From positions 1-64,000 of the forward strand of contig CACFIH010000007.1 of assembly GCA_902566365.1 (NCBI GenBank): a stretch of 64,000 bases of DNA, written 5' to 3'. The stretch is from an uncultured Pelagibacteraceae bacterium (GTDB lineage Bacteria; Pseudomonadota; Alphaproteobacteria; Pelagibacterales; Pelagibacteraceae). The translations under genes and the position numbers were made by a program. Position 1 is the stretch's first letter, and every line of letters begins with the position of its first letter. The notes beneath the pieces are model-generated. The model had not been told where the DNA came from, did no database searches, and saw nothing but the letters and a program-made list of their open reading frames with translations. Shown here in pieces: positions 53,343 to 62,927 of this stretch.

Positions 53343-55259
53343 ATGCCTAAAATAACATTACCTGATGGAAATAATTTAGAATTTTCAAAAGCAGTTTCAG
53401 GATTAGAAGTTGCTGAAAAAATAAGTAAATCATTAGCCAAACAAGCAATGGTCATAAGTGTTGATGATGAATTGAAAGATTTAAATTTTTTAATTGAGAA
53501 AGATTGTAGATTAAAAATTTTTACGGCAAAAAATGAAGAAGGTCTAGATACTATCAGACACGATACTGCTCATATATTGGCTATGGCAGTTCAAGAGCTT
53601 TTTCCAGGCACACAAGTCACAATAGGACCAGTTATTGATAATGGTTTTTACTATGATTTTGCTAGGAAAGACCCTTTCACAGAAGAAGACTTAAAAAAGA
53701 TTGAAAATAAGATGCGTGAAATTGTTGATAGAGATGAAACCACAAAAAGAGAAGTATGGGATAGAGACAAAGCTATTAATCACTTTAGAAAAAAAGGGGA
53801 AATCTATAAAGCTGAATTAATAGAAAGTATTCCAAAAGGTGAGGAGGTTTCAATTTATTTTCATGGAGATTGGCACGATTTGTGTAGAGGTCCACATTTA
53901 ACATCAACAGGAAAAATTGGAAAATTTTTCAAACTAACAAAAGTTTCTGGGGCATATTGGAGAGGTGATTCAAAAAATGAAATGCTTCAAAGAATTTATG
54001 GTACTAGTTGGGCTACACAAAAAGACTTGGATGAACATTTAAAAAGACTAGAGGAAGCCGAAAAAAGAGATCATAGAAAATTAGGTAAAGAGATGAATCT
54101 TTTTCATTTTAGAGAAGAAAGTCCAGGCGCAGTCTTTTGGCATGAAAAAGGCTGGATACTATTTCAAAAATTAATTGATTATATGAGAATGAAACAAAAT
54201 ATTGCTGGTTATAAAGAAATAAATACACCTGAGGTTCTAGATAGAACGCTATGGGAAAAATCAGGACATTGGGAAAAATTTGGGGCAAATATGTATACCT
54301 CAACCACTCCAGATGAAAAAGTTTTCGCAATTAAACCTATGAATTGTCCTGGCTGCATAGAAGTTTTTAATCAAGGTCTTAAAAGCTATAAAGATTTACC
54401 TTTAAAAATGTCCGAATTTGGAAAAGTGCATCGTTATGAGCCTTCCGGAGCGTTGCATGGACTTTTAAGAGTTAGAGCGTTTACACAAGACGATGCACAT
54501 ATATTTTGCACAGAAGATCAAATTACAGAAGAATGTTTAGTAGTAACAAATCTTATTTTAGAAATTTACAAAGATTTAGGATTTGAAAATGTTATTTTAA
54601 AATATTCTGATAGACCTGAATTAAGGGTAGGTGACGATAGAGTATGGGATAAAGCAGAGTCTGCTTTATTAAAAGCAGTTAAAGCAACTAAATTAGAATA
54701 TAGTATTAATAAAGGTGAAGGTGCATTTTATGGACCAAAAATTGAATTTGTTTTGAGAGATGCAATTGGAAGAGATTGGCAATGTGGAACTTTACAAGTT
54801 GATTTTAATTTACCCGGTAGATTGGGTGCTACTTATGTAGACAAAGATGGAACTAAGAAAGTCCCAGTAATGTTACATAGAGCATTGTTTGGATCTTTAG
54901 AGAGATTTATTGGAATTTTAATTGAAAATTATGCAGGTAAATTTCCTTTTTGGATCTCTCCAATACAAACAGTCGTTATACCAATTTCAGAAGACTTTGA
55001 AGACTATTCAAATAAAGTTTCAAAAAAAATTAAAGAGGCAGGTATGAGCTCAATAGTCGATCTAAAAAATCATAATTTAAATTACAAAATTAGAGAACAT
55101 TCTTTAGCAAAAATACCAATTTTGGTGATTTGTGGTAAAAAAGAAGTTGACACTAACAGTGTAACTATTAGAAGATTGGATTCTAGTAAACAAGAAAATA
55201 TGAAATTAGATTTATTTTTAAAAACTTTTTCTGCCTTAAATAAAGTATCTTCAAATTAA
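53343..55259 (+). CDS. thrS: threonyl-tRNA synthetase
   Basis: Class II synthetase that charges tRNA-Thr. The 638-residue protein has an N-terminal TGS domain (about 1-63), the editing domain with HDTAHILAMAVQELFPG and the later DWHDLCRGPHL, and the catalytic core with motif 2 RYEPSGALHGLLRVRAFTQDDAHIF. Motif 3 is HRALFGSLERFIGIL, and a C-terminal anticodon-binding domain follows. It abuts the glycosyltransferase gene on one side and infC on the other without spacer. Confidence 0.96.
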   Translation: MPKITLPDGNNLEFSKAVSGLEVAEKISKSLAKQAMVISVDDELKDLNFLIEKDCRLKIFTAKNEEGLDTIRHDTAHILAMAVQELFPGTQVTIGPVIDNGFYYDFARKDPFTEEDLKKIENKMREIVDRDETTKREVWDRDKAINHFRKKGEIYKAELIESIPKGEEVSIYFHGDWHDLCRGPHLTSTGKIGKFFKLTKVSGAYWRGDSKNEMLQRIYGTSWATQKDLDEHLKRLEEAEKRDHRKLGKEMNLFHFREESPGAVFWHEKGWILFQKLIDYMRMKQNIAGYKEINTPEVLDRTLWEKSGHWEKFGANMYTSTTPDEKVFAIKPMNCPGCIEVFNQGLKSYKDLPLKMSEFGKVHRYEPSGALHGLLRVRAFTQDDAHIFCTEDQITEECLVVTNLILEIYKDLGFENVILKYSDRPELRVGDDRVWDKAESALLKAVKATKLEYSINKGEGAFYGPKIEFVLRDAIGRDWQCGTLQVDFNLPGRLGATYVDKDGTKKVPVMLHRALFGSLERFIGILIENYAGKFPFWISPIQTVVIPISEDFEDYSNKVSKKIKEAGMSSIVDLKNHNLNYKIREHSLAKIPILVICGKKEVDTNSVTIRRLDSSKQENMKLDLFLKTFSALNKVSSN

Positions 55260-55805
55260 GTGGCAGACTTCAAACAAAATTATTTTCATAAAAGAACCAA
55301 GGATCGTGGCCCTAGGTACAATAATAGAATTTCATCTCCTGAAGTACAAGTAATCAGTAGCGAAGGAGATAATTTAGGTATTTTAAATACAAACAAAGCA
55401 ATCACAATGGCAAAAAATGAGGACCTTGATTTGATTGAAATAGCCCCAAATGCAAACCCACCAGTTTGTAAAATAATGGATATGGGAAAATATAAGTATG
55501 ATGCGCAAAAAAAAGCTAATCTTGCCAAAAAAAAACAAAAAATAGTTTTGCTAAAAGAAATAAAAATGAGACCGGTAACAGAAACTCATGATTATGAATT
55601 TAAAGTTAAAAATGCTAAAAAATTTATCGCAAAGGGTGATAAGGTAAAATTTACAATAAGGTTTAAGGGCCGTGAATTACAACATTCCCATCTTGGAAAT
55701 GAGTTAATGGCAAAAATTAAAGAAGATATGAAAGATATAGGAAAGATAGAATTACAACCGAAATTTGATGGAAAACAAATGATAATGGTAATCCAGCCTT
55801 TATAA
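55260..55805 (+). CDS. infC: translation initiation factor IF-3
   Basis: Binds 30S subunits and checks the start codon. The 181-residue protein begins with GTG at 55260, the base right after the thrS stop (TAAGTG). The conserved N-domain GPRYNNRISSPEVQVISSEGDNLGIL starts near residue 17, followed by LDLIEIAPNANPPVCKIMDMGKYKY. A Lys-rich linker leads to the C-domain KEIKMRPVTETHDYEFKVKNAKKFI and VKFTIRFKGREL. A non-ATG start is common for infC and often underlies autoregulation; the exact initiating codon is less certain than the gene. Confidence 0.94.
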   Translation: MADFKQNYFHKRTKDRGPRYNNRISSPEVQVISSEGDNLGILNTNKAITMAKNEDLDLIEIAPNANPPVCKIMDMGKYKYDAQKKANLAKKKQKIVLLKEIKMRPVTETHDYEFKVKNAKKFIAKGDKVKFTIRFKGRELQHSHLGNELMAKIKEDMKDIGKIELQPKFDGKQMIMVIQPL

Positions 55806-55818
55806 GCTTTAATATAGG

Positions 55819-55847
55819 TTGTAAATTTATTACATTCTTTGTATAAC
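55819..55847 (+). promoter_or_regulatory. rpmI-rplT promoter giving a near-leaderless transcript
   Basis: TTGTAA (55819-55824) and TATAAC (55842-55847) stand exactly 17 bases apart. Only 11 bases separate the -10 from the rpmI ATG at 55859, so the transcript would begin about at the start codon. The same bases form an imperfect inverted repeat (AGGTTGTA at 55816-55823 with TATAACCT at 55842-55849 as its arm) that could fold in read-through RNA from infC. Confidence 0.5.
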
Positions 55848-55858
55848 CTCGCACAAAT

Positions 55859-56065
55859 ATGCCTAAACTAAAAACAAAAAGCTCAGCTAAAAAAAGATTT
55901 AAGATATCTGCTAGAGGAAAAGTAATTATGGCTCAAGCAGGAAAAAGACATGGCATGATTAAAAGGAGCAATTCACAAATTAGAAAATTAAGAGGCACTA
56001 CTACGATGTCAAAACAAGACGGAAAAATTGTTAAATCGTATATGCCTTATAATTTAAGAGGTTAA
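55859..56065 (+). CDS. rpmI: 50S ribosomal protein L35
   Basis: Small basic large-subunit protein. The 68 residues start [22 protein letters not shown], with the later KRHGMIKRS and a C-terminal region typical of L35. It lies between infC and rplT in the universal infC-rpmI-rplT order, 53 bases after infC and one base before rplT. A good promoter is visible in the spacer. Confidence 0.96.
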   Translation: MPKLKTKSSAKKRFKISARGKVIMAQAGKRHGMIKRSNSQIRKLRGTTTMSKQDGKIVKSYMPYNLRG

Positions 56066-56066
56066 A

Positions 56067-56423
56067 ATGGCAAGAGTTAAAAGAGGAACAACAAGTCGAG
56101 CTAAACATAAAAAAGTTTTAAAAGCTGTTAAAGGTCAGTGGGGTAGAAGAAAAAATACGATCAGAGTAGCAAAACAAGCAATGGAAAAGGCAATGCAGTA
56201 CGCCTACAGAGATAGAAGAAACAAAAAAAGAGATTTCAAATCATTATGGATACAAAGAATAAATGCTGGAGTTAGAGCCGAGGGCTTAACCTACTCGAAG
56301 TTTATTAATGGACTTAATAAGTGTGGAATAAAAATAGATAGAAAAATTCTAGCAGAAATAGCCTATGATAGTCCAGAAGCCTTTAAAACTATAGTTCAAA
56401 AAGCACAATCTGCATTAAATTAA
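56067..56423 (+). CDS. rplT: 50S ribosomal protein L20
   Basis: Early-binding 23S rRNA protein that, in other bacteria, represses its own operon. The 118 residues start [30 protein letters not shown], with [39 protein letters not shown] in the globular domain. Length and motifs are normal. It follows rpmI by one base and precedes pheS by 43 bases. Confidence 0.96.
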   Translation: MARVKRGTTSRAKHKKVLKAVKGQWGRRKNTIRVAKQAMEKAMQYAYRDRRNKKRDFKSLWIQRINAGVRAEGLTYSKFINGLNKCGIKIDRKILAEIAYDSPEAFKTIVQKAQSALN

Positions 56424-56466
56424 TCTTCACTATTGTTTTATTTTTCTGAAGAAATAATCTGTAGGA

Positions 56467-57534
56467 ATGTTAGATCTAAAAAAAATAAGAGAAGAATATA
56501 TATCTAAGTTAAATTCTAAGTTAAATCTTTTACAAGTTAATCAACTAAAGGCAGATTTACTAGGTAAAAATGGTTTAATTTCAAATCAATTTAAAAAAAT
56601 TGGATCTATAAAAGGATCAGAGAGAAAAAAGTATTCTTCAGAATTAAATAATATTAAAGATGAATTACTAGATTTGATTAATTCAAAAATAAACGAAATT
56701 GAGATTTCAGATATAAATGAGAAATTGCAAAAAGAAAAAGTTGATATTACTTTACCAGAAAGACCCTTTTTAAGAGGAAAAATTCATCCTGTATCACAAA
56801 CAATAGATGAAATTTCCTCAATATTTTCAGAAATAGGATTTAGTGTTGAGGAAGGTCCAGATGTAGAAAATGAATATAATAATTTTACTGCTCTAAACAC
56901 ACCGGAACATCATCCTGCTAGAGATATGCATGATACTTTTTACTTAGATGAAAAAAAACAAAAACTATTAAGAACTCACACTTCCCCAGTACAAATTAGA
57001 ACGATGCTTAGGGATAAGCCACCTTTTAAAATAATTGCACCTGGTAGAACATATAGATCTGATAGTGATCAAACACATGCACCTATGTTCCATCAAGTAG
57101 AAGGCTTATATATAGATAAAGATATTAATATGGGACACTTAAAGGGATGTCTTAATTATTTTATTAAAGAATTTTTTGAAGTTAATAAAATTAAAATGAG
57201 ATTTAGACCAAGTCATTTTCCGTTTACCGAACCATCAGCAGAAGTAGATATTGGTTATAAAATTAAAGATGGAAAAATTATTATTGGTGAAGGTGATAAA
57301 TGGCTTGAAATTTTAGGATGTGGGATGGTCCATCCTAATGTTTTAAAAAATGTAAAAGTTGATCCAGAAAAGTTCCAAGGCTACGCTTTTGGGATTGGCA
57401 TAGATAGATTGGCAATGTTAAAATATGGAATTAATGATCTAAGAGCTTTTTTTGAATGTGATTATAGATGGCTAAACCATTTTGGATTTGATCCATTAGA
57501 CGTACCAACAAATTATAGAGGCTTAAGTAGATGA
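56467..57534 (+). CDS. pheS: phenylalanyl-tRNA synthetase alpha subunit
   Basis: Catalytic subunit of the heterotetrameric PheRS. The 355-residue protein has an N-terminal coiled coil (about 1-85) and the class II core with [38 protein letters not shown]. Further hallmarks are [24 protein letters not shown], the motif 2 stretch [22 protein letters not shown], and motif 3 [18 protein letters not shown]. It overlaps pheT by 4 bases (ATGA). Confidence 0.96.
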   Translation: MLDLKKIREEYISKLNSKLNLLQVNQLKADLLGKNGLISNQFKKIGSIKGSERKKYSSELNNIKDELLDLINSKINEIEISDINEKLQKEKVDITLPERPFLRGKIHPVSQTIDEISSIFSEIGFSVEEGPDVENEYNNFTALNTPEHHPARDMHDTFYLDEKKQKLLRTHTSPVQIRTMLRDKPPFKIIAPGRTYRSDSDQTHAPMFHQVEGLYIDKDINMGHLKGCLNYFIKEFFEVNKIKMRFRPSHFPFTEPSAEVDIGYKIKDGKIIIGEGDKWLEILGCGMVHPNVLKNVKVDPEKFQGYAFGIGIDRLAMLKYGINDLRAFFECDYRWLNHFGFDPLDVPTNYRGLSR

Positions 57535-59939
57535 AAATTACTTTTAATTGGCTGAAAGATCATTTGAAAACAAACTTAAAAGAAAAAAATCTTCTAGATC
57601 AATTAACTAATATTGGACTAGAAGTAGAAAATGTTGAAAGTGCCTCTACGGATAATGAATTTTTTAAAGTAGCTAAAATTATTAAAACTGAAAAGCACCC
57701 AAATGCAGATCGGCTTCAAGTTTGTGATGTTGATGTTGGGGAGAAAGAAATTAAAAAAGTTGTTTGTGGCGCATTAAATGCAAAAAAAGGATTGCTTACT
57801 ATATATGCTCCACCTGGTGCTATTATTCCAAAAACTAAAGCTAAATTAGTAATAGCTAAGATTAGAGATGTTGTTTCCTATGGAATGCTTTGTTCTGAGT
57901 CTGAATTAAATTTGTCAGATGAAAGTAATGGAATTATTGAATTATCAAAATCTAAATATGAAAATAGTGTCGGAAAAAGTTATTTTAAAAAATCAAGTAC
58001 AAATTATATAGATTTGTCGATTACACCTAATAGACCAGATTGTCTTGGAGTGAGAGGAATAGCTAGAGATCTTGTCGCTTCTGGATTCGGAAAATTAAAA
58101 AATATAAAAGAAAAAAAAATTAAATCAAAAATTAAACAAACATTAAGTGTAAAAATAAATAAAGAAAAAGGACAAGCCTGTTCTGTCTTTGGGAGCTGTT
58201 TAATTACAAATGTAAAAAATACTGAAAGTCCTAAGTGGCTAAAAGATAAATTAATTTCAGTTGGTCAAAAACCAATCTCGGCGATTGTTGATATAACTAA
58301 CTATGTTATGCTAGATATAAATCGTCCATTACATGCATATGATGCAGATAAAATAGAAAAAGGTATAGTGGTCCGAAACTCTAGATTTGGAGAGGAATTT
58401 ACAGCTTTAGACAATAAAAATTATAAATTAGAAAATGGCATGTGTGTTATAAGCGATAATAAGGGAGTTTTAGGATTAGGTGGAATTATTGGGGGTACTA
58501 GATCTAGTACAGAAATTGATACAAAAAATATATTATTAGAATCAGCTTATTTTGAACCCAGCTCTATTAGAAAAACTTCAAAAAAATTAAATTTAGATAC
58601 AGACGCAAAGTTTCGATTCGAAAGAGGAATTGATCCTTTATCTATCGAGGATGGTTTAAATAAAGCAGCATTATTAATTGCAGAAATATGTGGAGGTGAA
58701 ATAAGTAAGATAGATATTCAAAAAATTGAAAACTTTAAAACCAAAAAAATCAAATTTGATACAAATTTATTTCAAAAAGTATCTGGTTTAAAGATTTCGA
58801 ATAAAAAAATGTTTAAAATTTTAGATAATCTTGGTTTTAAATTCAAAAAAGAAAAAAAATATTTAGAATTAACAGTTCCATCCTGGAGACCTGATATCTC
58901 AAAACCAATTGATATAGTAGAGGAATTAGCAAGAATTAATGGATATGACCAGATCAAATTGATTGAACCAAGAAAAGAGCGATACAAACCTACTTTAAAT
59001 AAATTACAAAAATTATTTCATTTTTTACAAAGATCAGTGGCAACTAAAGGTTATTTTGAGGTAATTACTTGGTCTTTTACTGATCCTAATTATAATAATT
59101 TTTTTAGAGAAAATAAAAAAGAAATTAAAATTGTAAATCCTCTAAGCTCTGAAATTGGAGTTTTAAGAAATTCAATTTTTTCAAATCTAATTTATTATAT
59201 TCGTAAAAATTTAAATAGAGATATCAAGGATGTATCTTTGTTTGAAATTGGACCAATATTTAGTGGTTCAAATCCTGGTGAACAAGAAACAGTTTTAGGT
59301 GGATTAAGATCGGGAAAAATTGCAAGAACGTCTTGGATAGAAAATGAGAGAAAAGTTGATATTTTTGACGTAAAAAAAGATATTATTCAAACATTAATTG
59401 AAGCTGGATACGAGAAATCTAAAATTTATATAGATGACATAACCCCCAATTATTATCATCCTGGTAAATCAGGAAGAATTTTTTTAAACAAAGAAAAAGA
59501 TAAAATAGCTGGTTATTTTGGAGAAATTCATCCAAATATTATAAAAAAAATCGACATTAAAACTGAAGCATTGGTAGGTTTTGAGATATTTGTTGATAAT
59601 TTAAAAAAACCTCAAAAACTACTAAAAGACAGAAAAAGTGTTTATCAAGTTTCAGATTTTCAAAAATCAGAAAGAGATTTTGCTTTTATAATTGATAAAA
59701 ACTTTAAATCACAAAGATTAATAGAAATTATTTCAAGTGTTAATCCAAATCTCATTAACAATATAAACATATTTGATGTCTATCAAGGTGATAATGTTCC
59801 TAGTGATAAAAAATCTATAGCGATAAATGTAAGTATTCAATCATTAGATAAACCATTAAAGGATCAAGATTTAGAAAAAGTAAATAAGCTTATAATTGAT
59901 ACTGTTGAAAAACAAACTGGTGCAAAAATTAGATCTTAA
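57531..59939 (+). CDS. pheT: phenylalanyl-tRNA synthetase beta subunit
   Basis: Editing and tRNA-binding subunit of PheRS. The 802-residue protein has the N-terminal tRNA-binding OB domain (about 38-150, [19 protein letters not shown] and [15 protein letters not shown]) and the B3/B4 editing region with [23 protein letters not shown]5 domains, the catalytic-like fold with [13 protein letters not shown], and a C-terminal FDX-ACB domain (about 710-802, [14 protein letters not shown]) follow. Start is coupled to pheS by an ATGA overlap; lepA follows after 7 bases. Confidence 0.95.
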   Translation: MKITFNWLKDHLKTNLKEKNLLDQLTNIGLEVENVESASTDNEFFKVAKIIKTEKHPNADRLQVCDVDVGEKEIKKVVCGALNAKKGLLTIYAPPGAIIPKTKAKLVIAKIRDVVSYGMLCSESELNLSDESNGIIELSKSKYENSVGKSYFKKSSTNYIDLSITPNRPDCLGVRGIARDLVASGFGKLKNIKEKKIKSKIKQTLSVKINKEKGQACSVFGSCLITNVKNTESPKWLKDKLISVGQKPISAIVDITNYVMLDINRPLHAYDADKIEKGIVVRNSRFGEEFTALDNKNYKLENGMCVISDNKGVLGLGGIIGGTRSSTEIDTKNILLESAYFEPSSIRKTSKKLNLDTDAKFRFERGIDPLSIEDGLNKAALLIAEICGGEISKIDIQKIENFKTKKIKFDTNLFQKVSGLKISNKKMFKILDNLGFKFKKEKKYLELTVPSWRPDISKPIDIVEELARINGYDQIKLIEPRKERYKPTLNKLQKLFHFLQRSVATKGYFEVITWSFTDPNYNNFFRENKKEIKIVNPLSSEIGVLRNSIFSNLIYYIRKNLNRDIKDVSLFEIGPIFSGSNPGEQETVLGGLRSGKIARTSWIENERKVDIFDVKKDIIQTLIEAGYEKSKIYIDDITPNYYHPGKSGRIFLNKEKDKIAGYFGEIHPNIIKKIDIKTEALVGFEIFVDNLKKPQKLLKDRKSVYQVSDFQKSERDFAFIIDKNFKSQRLIEIISSVNPNLINNINIFDVYQGDNVPSDKKSIAINVSIQSLDKPLKDQDLEKVNKLIIDTVEKQTGAKIRS

Positions 59940-59946
59940 AAATCAA

Positions 59947-61755
59947 ATGAACAGAATTGATAATATAAGAAATTTTGCAATCATAGCCCATATAGATCAT
60001 GGTAAATCAACAATAGCTGATAGAATTATTCATAAATGTGGTGGTTTAAGCGAAAGAGAAATGAAGTCCCAGGTTTTAGACTCTATGGATATAGAAAGGG
60101 AAAGAGGAATTACAATTAAAGCTCAAACTGTAAAATTAAAATACAAATCAAAAAATGGTAAAGAATATATTCTTAATATTATTGACACCCCAGGACATGT
60201 AGATTTTAGTTATGAGGTAAGTAGATCATTATACGCTTGTGAGGGCTCAATATTAATTGTTGATAGTACTCAGGGTGTAGAAGCACAAACATTAGCGAAT
60301 GTCTATCAGGCATTAGATATTAACCACGAAATTATACCAGTGCTGAATAAGATAGACCTACCAGCATCAGATTTGGACAGAACAAAAAAACAAATTGAAG
60401 ATGTAATTGGAATCGATACTGAAGATGCAGTTCCTTGCTCTGGAAAAACAGGAGAAGGTATAGATAAAATTTTAGAAAAAATTATTGAGCAATTACCTTG
60501 CCCAAAAGGAGATAGTAATGAAAGTTTGAAATGTTTATTAGTGGACAGTTGGTATGATACTTATCTTGGAGTAGTAATTTTAGTGAGAGTAATAAATGGT
60601 AAAATTACAAAAAACATGAAAATAAAGATGATTTCCACAAATCAGGATTATATTGTTGAAAAAGTAGGTGTTTTTACTCCTAAACCAAAAGATATAGAGG
60701 AGTTGAGTGCTGGAGAAATAGGATTTATCACAACTGGCATAAAGATTTTATCTGATACAAAAGTTGGGGATACAATTTGTGATGCAACAAAAAATTTAAT
60801 CAATCCTTTACCAGGTTTTAAACCAAGTAAACCAGTTGTTTTTTGTGGATTGTTTCCTGTTGATAGTTCTGAATATCAAAAATTAAAAGATGGACTAGCT
60901 AAACTTCAGTTAAATGATGCAAGTTTTTCCTATGAGGCTGAGTCATCTTCTGCATTAGGACTAGGTTTTAGATGTGGTTTTTTGGGACTATTACATTTGG
61001 AAATAATTACAGAGAGACTAGAAAGAGAATTTGATGTAAACTTACTTACAACAACCCCGGGTGTAGTTTATAAAGTAAAATTAAACAGTGGTAAATTAAT
61101 GGATTTGCAAAATCCATCAAGTCTGCCAGATCCAACTTTAATACAGTCCATAGAAGAGCCATGGATTAAATCAACAATCATCACTCCAGAAGAATACCTA
61201 GGTTCTATAATAAAATTATGCCAAGATAAAAGAGGCATACAATCAAATTTGAGTTATTCTGGGAATAGGGCTGTCATAAGTTATGAATTGCCGTTGAATG
61301 AGGTAGTTTTTGATTTCAATGACAGAATCAAATCCATGACTAGTGGTTATGCAAGTTTTGATTATGACATTATTGGCCATAGAGAGGGTAATCTCGTAAA
61401 ATTAGGAATACTAGTAAATGGAGAACCGGTTGATGCCCTTGCAATGATGATACATAAAGATTTTGCTCAAAAAACTGGAAGAGAAGTTTGTGAAAAATTA
61501 AAAGATCTAATACCCAGGCATAATTTCATGATACCCATCCAAGCAGCAATAGGTGGGAAAATTATTGCTAGAGAAACTATAAAAGGATTTAAAAAAGATG
61601 TATTAACAAAAATACATGGTGGTGGAGCTACAGATAGAAAAAGAAAACTTTTAGAAAAACAAAAAAAAGGTAAAGCTAGATCAAAACAATTTGGTAGAGT
61701 AGAGATACCACAGGAAGCATTTATTGGCGTTCTTAAAATAAATAAAGAAAAATAA
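59947..61755 (+). CDS. lepA: elongation factor 4 (LepA)
   Basis: Ribosome-binding GTPase acting in initiation and back-translocation. The start at 59947 is preferred because [22 protein letters not shown] is the family N-terminus; an earlier in-frame ATG lies inside pheT. The 602-residue protein has G1 AHIDHGKST, the RGITIKAQT switch region, [16 protein letters not shown] and NKIDLPASD. The LepA-specific C-terminal domain ends with [40 protein letters not shown] sequence and the late [10 protein letters not shown]. It closes the thrS-lepA translation cluster. Confidence 0.96.
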   Translation: MNRIDNIRNFAIIAHIDHGKSTIADRIIHKCGGLSEREMKSQVLDSMDIERERGITIKAQTVKLKYKSKNGKEYILNIIDTPGHVDFSYEVSRSLYACEGSILIVDSTQGVEAQTLANVYQALDINHEIIPVLNKIDLPASDLDRTKKQIEDVIGIDTEDAVPCSGKTGEGIDKILEKIIEQLPCPKGDSNESLKCLLVDSWYDTYLGVVILVRVINGKITKNMKIKMISTNQDYIVEKVGVFTPKPKDIEELSAGEIGFITTGIKILSDTKVGDTICDATKNLINPLPGFKPSKPVVFCGLFPVDSSEYQKLKDGLAKLQLNDASFSYEAESSSALGLGFRCGFLGLLHLEIITERLEREFDVNLLTTTPGVVYKVKLNSGKLMDLQNPSSLPDPTLIQSIEEPWIKSTIITPEEYLGSIIKLCQDKRGIQSNLSYSGNRAVISYELPLNEVVFDFNDRIKSMTSGYASFDYDIIGHREGNLVKLGILVNGEPVDALAMMIHKDFAQKTGREVCEKLKDLIPRHNFMIPIQAAIGGKIIARETIKGFKKDVLTKIHGGGATDRKRKLLEKQKKGKARSKQFGRVEIPQEAFIGVLKINKEK

Positions 61756-61760
61756 TATTA

Positions 61761-62927
61761 TTAGATAAAATTTTTTATCTTCATTTTTTCATCATATTTC
61801 TCATGTTCTGAAAAAACTGATTTCCAATTATTTTTAGAATTATTATAAAGTGAAAACCAGTCCTGAAAATCAATACCCCTTGCAAATTTGTGTGCGTAAG
61901 TTCTTGAATATTTAAATTCATAATCCCATTCATATTTGAGCCAAAATAAATCAAGTGATGAGTTATCAATTATACAGAAATAATCTTTTAAACTTTCCCA
62001 CCAACCATCAAGACTCCAATTAATATTTCCATTAATTTTTTGTAAATATCTGGAACAAAGAAAAATTTCAGCTACTAGAGGAGTATCATTAATTAACTTT
62101 GAGTCTTTCTTAATATCAAATTTTTTCAATCCTATTTCATATGGCTCTTTATCAAAATATTTTAAGAGATCCAATGTTTCACCGAACATGATTATATCTG
62201 TAAGGCTGTATAGTCTATATTTATATGTATTTATATTAGGAACAATTATTCTTGAATTTATAAAATCATTTCGTTTTTTTAAGGGAAATGATTTAACAAG
62301 TGCAATTAAAAAAGACTCTAAATTATTTTTATTTAATCTAGTATCAGTTCTAGTTTTTAACGCATATTTAATACCTTTATTTGCTAATAAATCCAAACCA
62401 GCGTTTGTGGAAACAATTTGATGATTTAAATTACTTTGTGATTTGTCTGGCTCATCATTAAATAATATTGTTATATTTTTACTCTCTAGTTCTTTTAAAA
62501 CTTCTTTTTTTTCAGATTTCCAGGTTGAAACTACTATTGAAGAGCTCTTGAATAATTTTTTATAGATATCTAATGTATTTTTTAAAAAGTCATAATTTTC
62601 CCCAACAGGCCCTTGAATAATAATTCCCATGCTATCATCAATTTTACATGTACTTTCTAGGAAAAAATTATCAGAAGTTTTAGGCCTTAAATGAAAAGTA
62701 AGATAGCTATTTTTTGTAAAATCTAAAAGAAAACCTTTTTCATTTTTAATAATTTGTTGAGAAGATATAGTTTTAGATAAATTAAATTTAAATCTATTTC
62801 TAAAGTTATTAAATCTATTTTTAAATATTTCATATTTTGATTTAAAAATTTTTTTTAAAATGTTTCTTGATCTAAGTTTTTCATAATTACTACCTAGCAT
62901 TTTCTTAAAAAAAAATTTCAAAATCAT
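61761..62927 (-). CDS. WavE-like lipopolysaccharide/surface glycan synthesis protein
   Basis: Probably a glycosyltransferase-like enzyme of the WavE group in surface polysaccharide synthesis; the sugar is unknown. The start at 62927 is chosen because its ATG shares one base with the upstream stop (TGATG); an earlier in-frame ATG at 62984 would overlap that gene by 58 bases. The 388-residue protein has MGIIIQGPVGENYDFLKNTLDIYKK near residue 110, the family opening, then VVSTWKSE, KYALKTRTDTRLN with an acidic DTR motif, and a C-terminal region rich in Trp and Tyr. It converges on lepA. Confidence 0.75.
   Translation of the reverse strand: MILKFFFKKMLGSNYEKLRSRNILKKIFKSKYEIFKNRFNNFRNRFKFNLSKTISSQQIIKNEKGFLLDFTKNSYLTFHLRPKTSDNFFLESTCKIDDSMGIIIQGPVGENYDFLKNTLDIYKKLFKSSSIVVSTWKSEKKEVLKELESKNITILFNDEPDKSQSNLNHQIVSTNAGLDLLANKGIKYALKTRTDTRLNKNNLESFLIALVKSFPLKKRNDFINSRIIVPNINTYKYRLYSLTDIIMFGETLDLLKYFDKEPYEIGLKKFDIKKDSKLINDTPLVAEIFLCSRYLQKINGNINWSLDGWWESLKDYFCIIDNSSLDLFWLKYEWDYEFKYSRTYAHKFARGIDFQDWFSLYNNSKNNWKSVFSEHEKYDEKMKIKNFI

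Noticed and set aside
59896..59946. Longer start for lepA inside pheT
   Set aside because: The conserved LepA N-terminus begins at 59947, and the extra codons are the pheT 3' end in another frame.
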